Source of the DNA: Bryopsis sp. KO-2023
Lineage: Eukaryota > Chlorophyta > Ulvophyceae > Bryopsidales > Bryopsidaceae
Length of the DNA: 64,000 bases
Reading direction: 5' to 3'
Assembly: GCA_030272585.1 (NCBI GenBank)
Contig: BSYQ01000005.1
Location: 3,348,001 to 3,412,000, forward strand
The position numbers were made by a program, and so were the translations under genes. Shown here one piece after another: positions 33,801 through 45,087 of this stretch. The notes beneath the pieces are model-generated. The model was not told the origin of the DNA. It ran no database searches and saw nothing but the letters and a program-made list of their open reading frames with translations. The stretch's first letter is position 1, and every line of letters begins with the position of its first letter.

Positions 33801-36800
33801 CCCCTCTGGAAATGTACTTGGCACATCGCTGAAGAGACCCTTGGATTCTGAAAAAAAGTTTGTTGGCGCTTTGCAAGACGTTGGAATCCTCGATGGGTTT
33901 CCATTGGCGATCCGCTTCCTCTTTCACACAGGCTGACATGTGGTTCATCATTTCTTGATATTCTTCCTCCACATAGTACCTGGATGAACCCCCCCAGGAT
34001 TGATTTTTTTTTCAATCAAACCCGACAGTCGGGCCTCAAAATAGAGTTCGGCAAAGGGGCCCCCCAGAAAAAAGGGGAAAAATTAAAAATACATAGGGAG
34101 TCCAAAAACGTGGATTTGAATTCGGGTGTCCCCAAACAATGTCTAATGAATTCTTGTGACAGGGGAAAAAGACTCTGATGGAATCTACTCTGATGGTTGA
34201 TATTGATATTCTCACCTCAGGTGTTTTTCGAAAACGGCAGATATGCTGCCTTCGAATGCCAGTCTTGCTTGCCTCAGATTGCTTTCCTCTTCTTCGTTTC
34301 TCGTTTCCTCGTCTTCACCATTTCCCCCTTGTGCCTGGCATCCAATCCAATATGCGGTAATCATATACTCTGAGTTTTTTTTTCTTTTTTTTTTGGGGGG
34401 GGGGGGCACACACACACACGTGTGTGCCGATGATCGAGATATCATTGCGAACAGAGACCAGCAATAGCTGGGAAAAATTGTAAAAAATTGTAAAATTTTG
34501 AACATCGACTGACTGGAGCCCTCCTCCTCCAACCCAACACACAGTGGGAATACCTGTTTCAGAGTGGCTGCCAGTCTCCTTCGAGCATCTGCTGCTGCCG
34601 AATTCTCTTCCCCTCCATTTACTTCCTCATCCTCTGTGGAACCCTCCTAAGTCAGGAGCACAAATGAGTAATAAGCCTTGCCCTTTTCTGAAGAAAGGAT
34701 GAAGCTGAGGGATGTGCGTTTTTTTACTTATTTTCCAATTTGTTTTTGGCAGGGCTTTCAAATTATGTGAACCGACACGAGAAGATACGTTGAATTTTTG
34801 AGGGAAAGCGCACAGGGTCTCACCTCCATCAGGCCACCTCCAAATCTTGCAAGCATTTCACGTTCGAAACGGTTGGTGTCCACCACAGCTTTGAGCAAGG
34901 CAGCGACGTTATCCCTCATATTTTCTACCTACCCCCCCAAAAAAGAGAGAAAAGAAATTAAAATTAAAGCATATTTTTAGACTGAATGAAACACAAAACT
35001 AACAGATGGGGAGGAAAAAAAACCCAAAGGGGAAGCACTGCACTTGAGAGGTGGTATCGAAATCCCTCTCCCCCCCCCCCCCCCCTTTCAAAAAAAAGGA
35101 AAAGTACGGATTCAAAAAGTCACACAGAGCATGATTTTTTCCCCTTCACATATCTCCACTGTTCCTCAATTTTTATATCAACTCAGCAAACACTGTTTTC
35201 CTGGCACCTATTTCACTTCTTCCCACAGGTTCAAAAAAAACACCTACCCCATCTTCATTCCTCTCAATTCACCCGCCTAAAAAAAATGTTTTCTTTTTTA
35301 TCACAGCACTGTCGACCACAAGGACAAAAACCTTTTTTTTTTTTTTCAACTGCTGGCGTTCATTCCGCTCACCTGATCCAACACTTCCGCCAGCTGTGAT
35401 TTGGTCACTTTACAAAACGACATGGATACCAATTGGGGAACTCTCCAAGACTGAGGAAACACTGCCCACAGCTCCGGCCGATCGTCCAATCTCTTTTTCA
35501 ACCATTGATGCCTTCGATCGGTTCGCTCCAGCTTCGCAACTTCCCCCAAAGTGCCATAAATCTGTTTATAAACGCTCATTTCCTTATCGCACACGATCCC
35601 CACCAATTCATCGGCCACCTGTTTTCATATTAACAAACATAAAAAAACAAAAAACACTCACCCACCCATCCACCCACCAAAAAACAACGATAGAACAATG
35701 AAACTAATGAAAGAAACAACCAAAAAAATACAGCAATCAAAGAAGGATTTAAAAAGATACCCTGAGAATTTGAAACCAGAAAACCACCTTGGCCACATTT
35801 TTGTTTCAGTCTTGGAAACTACAAACTTTTTTTTTTCTTGGCCACATTTTATTCCAGTCTTGGAATCTAAAAAAAAAAAAATCTTTTTTTTTTTCTTTTC
35901 GATCCAGATTTTTTCAGTGAAGAAGTCTACCTTGGGACCAAGAGCATCCACAACATGACATCCATTTGCCAATCTTTCCAAAGTTTCGGCGCTGGGTTGA
36001 GAATCGGCCACTCCAAGCATGGTGCGAAAATCATCAAACACGCTGCCTTTCAGGGCCACTCTGATGGATTCCAGTTTCCCTGTGAGCTCGGCGACTTTGG
36101 GAATGTGTCCGTATTGTTCGAAATATTTCGAAAGCTGGGCCACCGCTTCCAGCAAATGCGCACACTCCCTGTAATTGTCCCTAGAAGAAAGCAACTCCTC
36201 GAGGCTTTGAATGGCTTTCGTCAACATCGCCAATCGCCTGTGTTTTTTTTTGTTCAATGATTTGGAAGTCAACAAAAACAACACAAAAATCTCTCAGAAA
36301 AAATTAAAAACCACCAAAAAATTCCCAGGAAAAGAAAAATTTAGGCTGATACATGGTGGTTTATTGTCGGGAGTGCGAATTTAAAAAAATACTGTTAAAG
36401 GTTGATAAAACAAAACTCTCTAAACACAATCAACTGCTTCTATTCTTCTTTCCCATTACTTTCTTTTTTGCCACATATTTCAAAGAGGTGAAAGATCCCT
36501 GTTTTCTCAAAAAAGAAAAAAAGACCCCACCCCAAAATTTTTATTTTTTATTTTTTTTATTTTTTTTTATTTTTTTCCGCACCTCAGTGCTGTGATTGCG
36601 TGGGTCAGATGCTGTTTTGCATAATCAAGCTTTTTGATGTCTCTACATATTTCTTGGACCATGGCTTCGCTGTCTTCAGCTTTCCGTTGGATCTCTTGGA
36701 TTTTCCCAAACAGTTCTTGAATTTGAGATTGAACGATGCCCAGCTCTTGCCTTTCACCCCCCCAAAAAAATAAAATAAAAATAAAATAAACAAGTACAAG

Positions 36801-38503
36801 CCTGAAAAAAAAAATTGGAGAGCCCAACATTTGCTTGAATTCATACAATGTGGAATATGCACAGGCAAGAATTTATGGAAGGGGGAAAACATATACATAC
36901 AAACACAGATATATATATGTAGATATACTCTTTTTTGCTACATATCTGAAAATGTCGTTTAAAAACGAAAACAGCTGGAAGAAACCATTTTTAGCCAAGT
37001 TCCAACTATTCAATCAGTTTAATTGTGGTGTCGAATTTATTTGTTTCGATCTCCCCCCCAAAAAAAGAACAAAATCCACATAATCCACATCACTGATGCT
37101 ATCACTGTTTTCCTTTTTTGTTTTTCTGTTCCCAATTTTTACCTTGCTCGGCTTTCAGAGCTGCTTTGCTGCCGGACGGCATCAAGAATATCATGGTCGA
37201 CCCTTCGTATCTGAAATTAAAAGAAGAATATTTATAGAAAAAATAAATAAAAAAGTTTTGGAGTGCACCTGGACATCATGTCGTTTGAAATTCTGAGTCG
37301 ACCTATCCACACATTTCTGTGAGACGGGATGCCACTCAGCAATTTATTATTTTTTTTTCTTTTTTCTTTTTGCCTCGTGGGAAATTCTTAATATCGGAAT
37401 TGCAAGAACATATTCATCATTTGTGGCCACAGTCCAGAAGTCCAGCGCGAAGTGTTAAATATTAGGTTTCATTTTAATTTGTTTCAAATGCAGAACACTG
37501 TGATAAATAACCCTTCCATAAACTGAAGAAAAAAGTAAACATAACAGTGCTGATAAATGTCCCAAAATACAAACTTGATATTTATCAACCTTAGTAAACA
37601 ATGAAGTATGTTTTAAGGGAAGGGTGGCTTCTGCTCAAAACTACACTTCCAATCCGCTAATTATTGATACCATACCCTTTTTTTTGGGGGGGGGGGTGGG
37701 GGGTGGGGGTGGAAATGTGAATCCTTTTTGTTTATCAGCCCCGATACAATACATTGCAAAACAAGCGGTAAAAGAACAGATGGCAGATTCAAAAAATTTT
37801 GACCCACCTTTCTTCGAAGAGCTGATACGAGATCATCCAACGATCCAAGCGAAGCTTCTGCTTATCCGCAAAAAAAAAAAGTTTTTAAAAACAGGTTATA
37901 ATAATGGATATGAATATATCAGCGTTCTGGATGAAGGTAGTGAGTCTTTCCTTTCTCCCCGTGAAGCTCAACTACTCGACAAAAGAAAATGACTAACTAA
38001 ACTAATAATAAATAAAACATGATTGCTGTGATGTGATTTGTTCTGGTTGATCGTTTTTGGGCTCTTTTTTCGAACAAATCCAGTTTTTTTTTCATTGTTT
38101 TCAGTAAGTGTTTTCTAAGATTTTATTTTATAAAAATACGCATATTTTTGTGATCCCTTTAATTAAGAAAATAACACTCTTTCGACATATTTAAAGAACA
38201 AGGAATAAAGAAATTACAAACTAAAATCCTGACAATAAGGAATTTGAATAACGACACCGGTTTCTGACAGGCAGCACAAACGCCAGCCGCTGCTATCTTT
38301 ACAAATTCTCAAGTTTCACTCCTTGGATCTCTTGAAGAGAAGCACCACCACTCACCAGTCGGAAACAGCTTATTGATGAAGTCGACAGCGTTGAAATCCT
38401 CGCGGTCGAATATATCGCCTTTCACTCGCGTCGATCCTACCCTCGAAAGACCCCCCGCTGGACTATGTGCACTGGATTCCTCGAAAGCCGAAGAGGTTTC
38501 CAT
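30840..38503 (-). CDS. VPS53: Vacuolar protein sorting-associated protein 53 (GARP/EARP subunit)
   Basis: Sixteen exons join in phase to 870 residues: 38356-38503, 37808-37857, 37143-37210, 36583-36750, 35931-36237, 35373-35618, 34824-34928, 34554-34646, 34216-34334, 33769-33979, 33038-33268, 32759-32877, 32158-32337, 31702-31963, 31286-31460, 30840-30970. The N-terminus has the VPS53 signature [18 protein letters not shown], then [15 protein letters not shown] and [40 protein letters not shown], and [15 protein letters not shown] low-complexity acidic insert lies in exons 8-9, and an Ala/Gly-rich tail in the last two exons. VPS53 is a core rod subunit of the GARP and EARP tethering complexes that receive endosome-derived vesicles at the trans-Golgi and recycle cargo. 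A retrotransposon sits 143 bp upstream of the start codon. Confidence 0.96.
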
Positions 38504-38646
38504 CGTCGTTCGTGTTTGCTGCGAGAAAGGGGGAAAAAAGGGTGATAATTCGAGAGGAGTTGCTGTGAGTCAGTCATGCAAACATCGCCCTTCAAAAAAG
38601 CAATTTTGAGGAAGCCACAATGAAGAGGAAGACGCCGATATACTAT

Positions 38647-38904
38647 TGTTCCACACAGACTGATTACAGTCTGATTATCGGAAATAGATTGTTGTGAGGA
38701 AGTTAGACGATCGAGAGGAGGGAAGAGTTAGATCGATGTGAGGAAGTTAGGTTACTGGAATGGATGTGAAACGACACTTGACAGAAACTAGGGAAGGTAT
38801 TTATCGGGAAGGAAACCCGGAACAATCTAACAGTGTAAGAAAGACTCAAACGATCCACAGCTCGTTTCACGCAAGGATTGGGAAAACATGGGTTTCACTG
38901 TACA
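38647..38904 (+). repeat. 5' LTR of the retrotransposon
   Basis: 258 bp, identical by eye to 44264-44521. Contains GTATTTATC as a possible TATA-like box. The Gag start codon lies within its last 17 bases. Confidence 0.95.
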
Positions 38905-38917
38905 TGGTTTCGGAGCC
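38905..38917 (+). promoter_or_regulatory. Primer binding site of the retrotransposon
   Basis: TGGTTTCGGAGCC directly after the 5' LTR; identical to that of the TRIM-like element at 18166-18178. Predicts a tRNA ending GGCTCCGAAACCA, perhaps a methionine tRNA. Confidence 0.8.
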
Positions 38918-39178
38918 GAAGACGTTACTGGGCGCAACGCTACCAGAACGAAAAAAAAAGTACTCTCACCTCTCTCGCTCGCTTGGCTCACCATTTTCTT
39001 TTGGACGACCTGCATACGCACAGTGGAAGGAGGATTTTTCACGACAGCCCAAGACAAGGCGCTGGCAGAGTCCGAAAACGCAAAAATGAAGCTAAGGGAG
39101 AAGGTGATGTCTCTCTCAGAGCAACTCCTCGCCGAGAGACGACTACGCGAACAACCCTTCCAGTGGTATATCCGCGAT

Positions 39179-39643
39179 CAGAGATAGGACTTGGGCCAAA
39201 TTTTTGGTCCGACTCCGGTCCGGTCCGGTTACGGTCGGGTTACGGTCACCGTACTACGGCCGTAACTCCGTACCGTAACCGGAGTAATATGTTGTTTTTA
39301 CGGTACGGAACAGGTACGGTATAACTACGGTAGGCCCTAAATCACCGTGAAGTAGCGTGGTTCAGTGCTAAAGCGTTAGGCTGCAGTCAGTAGGGTCGCG
39401 GGTTCGAATCCCCCTGGGTTCCTTTGGAATCGCGGGACCCTGCGGGGGTCACTTTCTACGGTTTACGGTTGTTACGGCCGTTACGGTCGTTACGGTCCGG
39501 TACGGAGCGGTACGGAGTGGTACGGTGCTACGGTTACGGCCGTAAAAGTACGATTTTCTGACGAAAATTGTACTCCGGTTACGGTCCGGTTACGGTGGTT
39601 ACGGTCCGGTTACGGTGACCGTAACCGTAAAGTCCTATCTCTG
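39179..39643 (+). mobile_element. hAT-like element with tRNA-type promoter, copy 2 (465 bp)
   Basis: Ends CAGAGATAGGACTT / AAGTCCTATCTCTG with an 8-bp duplication TCCGCGAT (39171-39178 and 39644-39651) in unique coding DNA, which makes the hAT assignment secure. Identical by eye to copy 3. Inserted in the Gag region; box A at 39358-39368 and box B at 39401-39411. No protein-coding capacity. Confidence 0.95.
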
Positions 39644-41730
39644 TCCGCGATCGGGGTGAAAAACCACCCCCTGACGAACCGACACCTCCACCCAAACTGG
39701 AGCCAACCTGGGACACCCCTCGTGCCAAAGACCCACTCGTCAAAACGGCGGGGTGGTTCCCTTTTTTTCGACTACCTACAGGCCAGGGCAAAAAAACCGA
39801 AAACTGCGCCAAATGGGATACCTGTCTCACTCTTTTCACCAGCGCTTTTTTCCAGGCCACTTCATCGCTGTCCACGGCAGTGCGGACCTTCTTCCACGAC
39901 CCTTTCGACGTTTTTGGCGCCATGCCCAGACGGACCCGCCTTTGGTTCTCGTCCCGCCTGGATGTGCTGTCGCAGCTATTTGGGGCGTTACTGGCGTTCT
40001 TCCTGGTGAACGTCCTCGCTTTCGTTTACCTCAAGCTCTCGAGTGTCATCAAAACGATCAAGGGGTCTCTTCGAACTTTGGGGAAGCTGCCGGTCGTCAC
40101 ACTCGCGACCACCACTGGCGAATGGATTTTGCGATGGATGTGGAGGAGTGTCGTTTCGACGCCCCAGACGACGGAACTCCAAGCACAGCTTAAAGGGCTT
40201 CAGGACACGGTGGCTGCGCTCCAAGCAGACAGGGATCAACAGTGTGGCTACTGTGGGTGGAGGGGCCACTCGGAAAAAAACTGTAGGAAGAAAAAACAAA
40301 CAACAAAAATTGCTAACACTGTAAAAAGCACTTCGCAGTACGCAGCAGCTTCCCCACCACCATCCCTTCTCCACACCCCCATCACCATTCACAACTGTCA
40401 ATTAAAATCCTGCCTGATCGATACCGGATCTCAGGCGTCCCTCCTTCCTCTCTCCATCGCCAAGAGGTATGGGATCCCCTACAGTTCTACCCTCCAAACG
40501 CCACAGCGCATCGAAGGTTTCAACGGCTCCTCTAGCGTCGTCAGTGGGGAAGCTTTCCTGCCTACCGCTGTCGGAGTTTCGAACGACACAAGCCTCGTCA
40601 CATGGCTCGTCACAAATGCGACGACCACTCCAATTCTGGGCATCGATGGGATAAAGGCGCTCAACATCTCGGTGAACGCCAACCTTGGCGAAATTTGCCA
40701 AACCACCACAGGAGCGACAATTAAATGTCATGTGGTAACTTCTACTAACCCAACAATTGCACCTCAACAAGGCACTGTCCACCTTACCCAACTCTGGCCT
40801 GTACACCAGGGAACTGGACTCTCCAGTAAGAAAACCTGCATTCAGCTTCAAGCAGGCAAACCCTATATTCTGGAACCGAAAAAATGGACTCGGCTTTACT
40901 TACCCTATCGAATGGACGTCGCCGGCCAGGCCACCGTCACGCCTGCACTACACCGACCTGGACTCGTCACAGGCGCATTGACGACTAAGGCTGGCCACTT
41001 CCGCGTCGACGTCTGGAACTCGACGGATCGCGTCCACCAGCTCACGGCCACCACACCTCTCATCAACATCCACGGCGCCCAACACCATGTCGTCAACCGC
41101 CTCGACCGCCCCAAAGTCCACGCGGTCACCCTACCAGACACACCCAACCTTACAGGCGACGCCATTGCTACTGATATCATGGAACGTTTCCCAGACGTCG
41201 GCGACCTCAGCACGCACCCTATCAACGCTAAAATGAGGGCGCTCCAAATACGACCGGACGAAATGGATTGGACGAAACCAGGCGATGCAGGACTACGAAC
41301 GGAATACTCTGTCGACAAGGTCGTTGACAGAAACGCAGTCACCAAACAACTGGAGCTCTATGTCGACCGTGGGTACCTTTCCCTCTCACCTTCATCAGAA
41401 TCAGCGTTTTTCAACCCATTACTTCCCATCGCCAAGGACGACGGCACCTATCGTTTCACTAACGACTTTCGACGGCTCAACGGATATTTCAAAAAGTTGG
41501 GCATGGTTTTCTCCGACCCATGGCGCACCATATGGAAAGTAAAGGCAGACTGGAAAGTCTATGCAAAAATCGACCTCAAAGACGCGTTTTTTGGGCTCGC
41601 CATATCACCTGAGCTATCGCCACTTTTCTCCTTCACCTGGCAAGGGCGGCGCTACAAGTGGAATCGTCTCCCCCAGGGATGGTGTTGGAGCCCGACTCTT
41701 TTCTCCGACAGAATCACCAGCATCCTCGGG

Positions 41731-42195
41731 CAGAGATAGGACTTGGGCCAAATTTTTGGTCCGACTCCGGTCCGGTCCGGTTACGGTCGGGTTACGGTCA
41801 CCGTACTACGGCCGTAACTCCGTACCGTAACCGGAGTAATATGTTGTTTTTACGGTACGGAACAGGTACGGTATAACTACGGTAGGCCCTAAATCACCGT
41901 GAAGTAGCGTGGTTCAGTGCTAAAGCGTTAGGCTGCAGTCAGTAGGGTCGCGGGTTCGAATCCCCCTGGGTTCCTTTGGAATCGCGGGACCCTGCGGGGG
42001 TCACTTTCTACGGTTTACGGTTGTTACGGCCGTTACGGTCGTTACGGTCCGGTACGGAGCGGTACGGAGTGGTACGGTGCTACGGTTACGGCCGTAAAAG
42101 TACGATTTTCTGACGAAAATTGTACTCCGGTTACGGTCCGGTTACGGTGGTTACGGTCCGGTTACGGTGACCGTAACCGTAAAGTCCTATCTCTG
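41731..42195 (+). mobile_element. hAT-like element with tRNA-type promoter, copy 3 (465 bp)
   Basis: Same ends and length as copy 2, with an 8-bp duplication TCCTCGGG (41723-41730 and 42196-42203). Inserted in the reverse transcriptase palm, a few codons before the YADD box. Box A at 41910-41920 and box B at 41953-41963. Same orientation as copies 1 and 2. Confidence 0.95.
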
Positions 42196-44263
42196 TCCTC
42201 GGGCATTTGGACTGCGTCATATACGCCGACGACATTTTACTCGGCGCTCCCACTGCAGCGGAACTACACAAGAAACTAAACGACCTATTTTCGGTTCTCC
42301 AGGAATATGGCTTAAAGGTCAACTACCAAAAAGTCACATGGCTCGCACAGGACGTCGAATTCCTCGGTTACCACCTCCACGACGGCCAATGGTCCCATAA
42401 ACCTTTTCTCAAGGAAAAACTGGCAGAACTCGGCCCTATCAACGACACCACTGACCTCGCCAGGATCATTGGTATCTTCTCTTACTGCAGGAAAACCATA
42501 CCCAAGCTGGAACATCACCTCGACACCCTCAGAAAGCTCCTGGCCGCATACACCGATGCCCCCGATATTGCACAATGGAGAACCGACGTCCAGAAGGAAC
42601 TCCAAACATTCATCGCCTACGCCGTCGACCACCAAACAGATCTCGCCCTCCCAGGCCTCACAGCTCGCACCTTCACACTCGAGACCGATTGGTCCGGCGA
42701 CCACGCGGGCTACATTTTATTCGCCCAAGACACTCAAGACAAAAACCACATCATCGACTTTGGGAGCACTCGTCTCACGGAACCCACATCGTCGTTCCTC
42801 GGCGAGCTGAAAGCCGTCAAATGGGCCCTCCAAAAAACGGCGGCGTATCGCGGTAACACCCCCACCACCCTCCGAACAGACAATCAGGCCCTCGCCGAGC
42901 AAATGCGAACAGGAGGACTCGGAAAAAACGACAAACGGGTCGGCCGACTGTGGGCCTGGATCCTCGGTAACGAAACCCACACCACATTTGAATTTTTACC
43001 TGGGTCCACTAACGTCGCTGCGGATCTTCTTAGTCGGCCCACAGCCAAAAACACCACCACCGTCAACACAACCACCACCCCTACCACACCCCACCAACAA
43101 GCCTGGCATATCCATCGCAAGGAGCACTGGGGAGTCCACAACACACACCTCCAAGCCCGCCAGGCCGGGCACAATATTCCCAAAAAAATCATTGCCGAAG
43201 TCGTCGACACCTGTCCCACCTGCGCCATTTTTCGTCCACTCACCCACCGCCGTCCCTGGGGCAAACTGCCCTACGGTGATTCGCCTGGCACTGTCCTTCA
43301 TTTGGATGTTATAGGCCCCCTCACGCCGGCCCCCACTGGAGAAAAATTCATCACCTGCGTCGTCGACAGTTGCACTCGGCGCAGCCAAGCTACGGCCTCC
43401 TCCACAGTGACGTCGGACACTATCGTGACAGCTTTGGATCTCTGGGGCAGCAAACACGGCTACCCTGTGCTCCTCATCCTTGATGGGGCCGGCTACAACA
43501 GCTCTCACACCCTACGCACCTGGAGCACGCACAAAGGTGTCGAACTGATCTATACACCACCCCACAAACACAATTCAAATGGTTTGGTTGAGCGTTTTCA
43601 TCGCACCCTCGAAGACAGGGTCAGAAAATTTATGCACAACAGCCCTAAACCCTGGCCTCAACACCTCGAAGCCGCCGTGCACGCCATTAATACAACGCCG
43701 AACACCACCACCGGCGTCTCCCCCCTACAGCTTTGGACCAGCTCGGCGGCCACCCAATGGACCGCAAGAGAGAAAGCGGACAAACAGCGGGCCTATCGCA
43801 ACAGTTTGCGAAAAACAGTCCCCCAAGAACTTCACCCAGGCGACCTGGTCTGGCATTATGACGCAGTCCAAGCAGCAAAGCGAGAAGACAAGCTTCAGCC
43901 CCACTGGCGGGGCCCCCTCCGATTGGTCACACAACTAACGGGCTCCCTGTGGAGCACAGCCGAACTCACGCCACGAACGGGCCCAGGCCGCCGACCTCGC
44001 GGCATCTACCACCAAGATCATCTGCAACGATGTCATGGACGTCAACCTTGGCATGCGGCTGACGATTTCGACTGGCCCCCCAACACGTAGGCCTACTATC
44101 TCATTTTTTTTTTTTTTTTCTTTTTTCGGGTTCTCAGACAGTCCCCTCCAAGGGTTGCACGCAACCAGATTTTTCTACAGCCTTATCTTTTTTAGTGATG
44201 ACTCGTCATCCCTATTTTTCTTTCGGAGTCTCTCACAGTGGAAATCAGGCGAGGTTGGGCCCA

Positions 44264-44521
44264 TGTTCCACACAGACTGATTACAGTCTGATTATCGGAA
44301 ATAGATTGTTGTGAGGAAGTTAGACGATCGAGAGGAGGGAAGAGTTAGATCGATGTGAGGAAGTTAGGTTACTGGAATGGATGTGAAACGACACTTGACA
44401 GAAACTAGGGAAGGTATTTATCGGGAAGGAAACCCGGAACAATCTAACAGTGTAAGAAAGACTCAAACGATCCACAGCTCGTTTCACGCAAGGATTGGGA
44501 AAACATGGGTTTCACTGTACA
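44264..44521 (+). repeat. 3' LTR of the retrotransposon
   Basis: Identical copy of 38647-38904, followed by the CTAT duplication. Confidence 0.95.
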
Positions 44522-45087
44522 CTATTTTGATTGGTTGGCCGAAAGCCTTTAAATCAAATCAATATGAAGGAGAAAATTTTCTGGAAGACTTCCAACCCCC
44601 TTTCCCCCAAAACGAGATGAACAAAAAAGCAGTTCTTGCCATTTCACAATGTATATGTCATGGCAAGAAAGTAGTAATACTGTACAATACAAGAACGATT
44701 GTAAATGCTCTCCTGGTGAAAGCACTTTCTTGCACAAGTCAATGTTTAACTGACTGCAAAGTTTGCAATGCCTCAACAAACAAAAACTCCTTTCAAAAGA
44801 AAATGGAGTCGGCTGCAAGAGGTGAACGCTTGTTGAGGTTAATTGGGAATAATCCAGACAAATATAAAGGGTGTGCCCAACAATCATTGCAATCTCACAG
44901 CAATGATGGCCTCTTTTGTGTGCAACCCTACTGCTGGTACCAGTGTGGGTGTATGTTTTCGTATATGAGGAAGGAGACAGTTCTTGATTCTTTTAACAAA
45001 CAAACACACATCGGAAAGCAAGCTCTTGACAATCCTCCTCCAGCCGCACCAGCAGTAGGGTTGCTTGGAAATTGGGGTGTGTTTTAA
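44377..45087 (+). CDS. Cysteine-rich ORF starting inside the 3' LTR (hypothetical)
   Basis: An open frame of 236 codons whose ATG and first ~48 codons lie in the 3' LTR and continue uninterrupted into unique flanking DNA. The flanking part is rich in cysteine (CICHGKK, CTSQCLTDCKVC, CVQPYCWYQCGC) and ends in a stop at 45085-45087. I recognise no family. It may be a chance frame, or a host exon or older element into which the LTR inserted. No splice evidence. Confidence 0.3.
   Translation: MDVKRHLTETREGIYREGNPEQSNSVRKTQTIHSSFHARIGKTWVSLYTILIGWPKAFKSNQYEGENFLEDFQPPFPQNEMNKKAVLAISQCICHGKKVVILYNTRTIVNALLVKALSCTSQCLTDCKVCNASTNKNSFQKKMESAARGERLLRLIGNNPDKYKGCAQQSLQSHSNDGLFCVQPYCWYQCGCMFSYMRKETVLDSFNKQTHIGKQALDNPPPAAPAVGLLGNWGVF

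Larger units (their letters stand above)
38888..44090 (+). pseudogene. Gag-Pol polyprotein of the LTR retrotransposon, broken by two insertions
   Basis: One frame that would be 1418 codons without the two hAT-like copies (each insert plus one 8-bp duplication is 473 bp). Start ATG at 38888 lies inside the 5' LTR. In order: a Gag region with a hydrophobic segment and coiled coil (38940-39178), a CCHC zinc knuckle CGYCGWRGHSEKNC (about 40240), aspartic protease LIDTGSQASLL (about 40416), reverse transcriptase blocks KIDLKDAFFG and LPQGWCWSPTLF, the catalytic YADD box just right of the second insert, RNase H residues in LETDWS, GELKA and RTDNQ, an integrase zinc finger ending CPTCAIF, integrase DDE blocks LHLDVIGP, LILDGAGY and VERFHR, and HWRGPLRLV (GPY/F-like). 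Stops in both inserts prevent full translation, so this copy is not autonomous. Confidence 0.93.
38647..44521 (+). mobile_element. Ty3/Gypsy-like LTR retrotransposon, interrupted by two hAT-like elements
   Basis: Identical 258-bp LTRs (38647-38904 and 44264-44521, TGTTCC..GTACA) with a 4-bp target duplication CTAT (38643-38646 and 44522-44525). Primer binding site TGGTTTCGGAGCC at 38905. Total 5875 bp, about 4.93 kb without the two inserts and their duplications. Domain order Gag, protease, reverse transcriptase, RNase H, integrase and a GPY/F-like motif assigns it to Ty3/Gypsy. LTR identity indicates recent insertion. The polypurine tract before the 3' LTR is weak. Confidence 0.95.

Noticed and set aside
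37624-37992. Plus-strand ORF of 122 codons within VPS53
   Set aside because: It is the antisense shadow of VPS53 exon 2 (37808-37857), which reads EASLGSLDD in phase on the minus strand and completes the conserved N-terminus.
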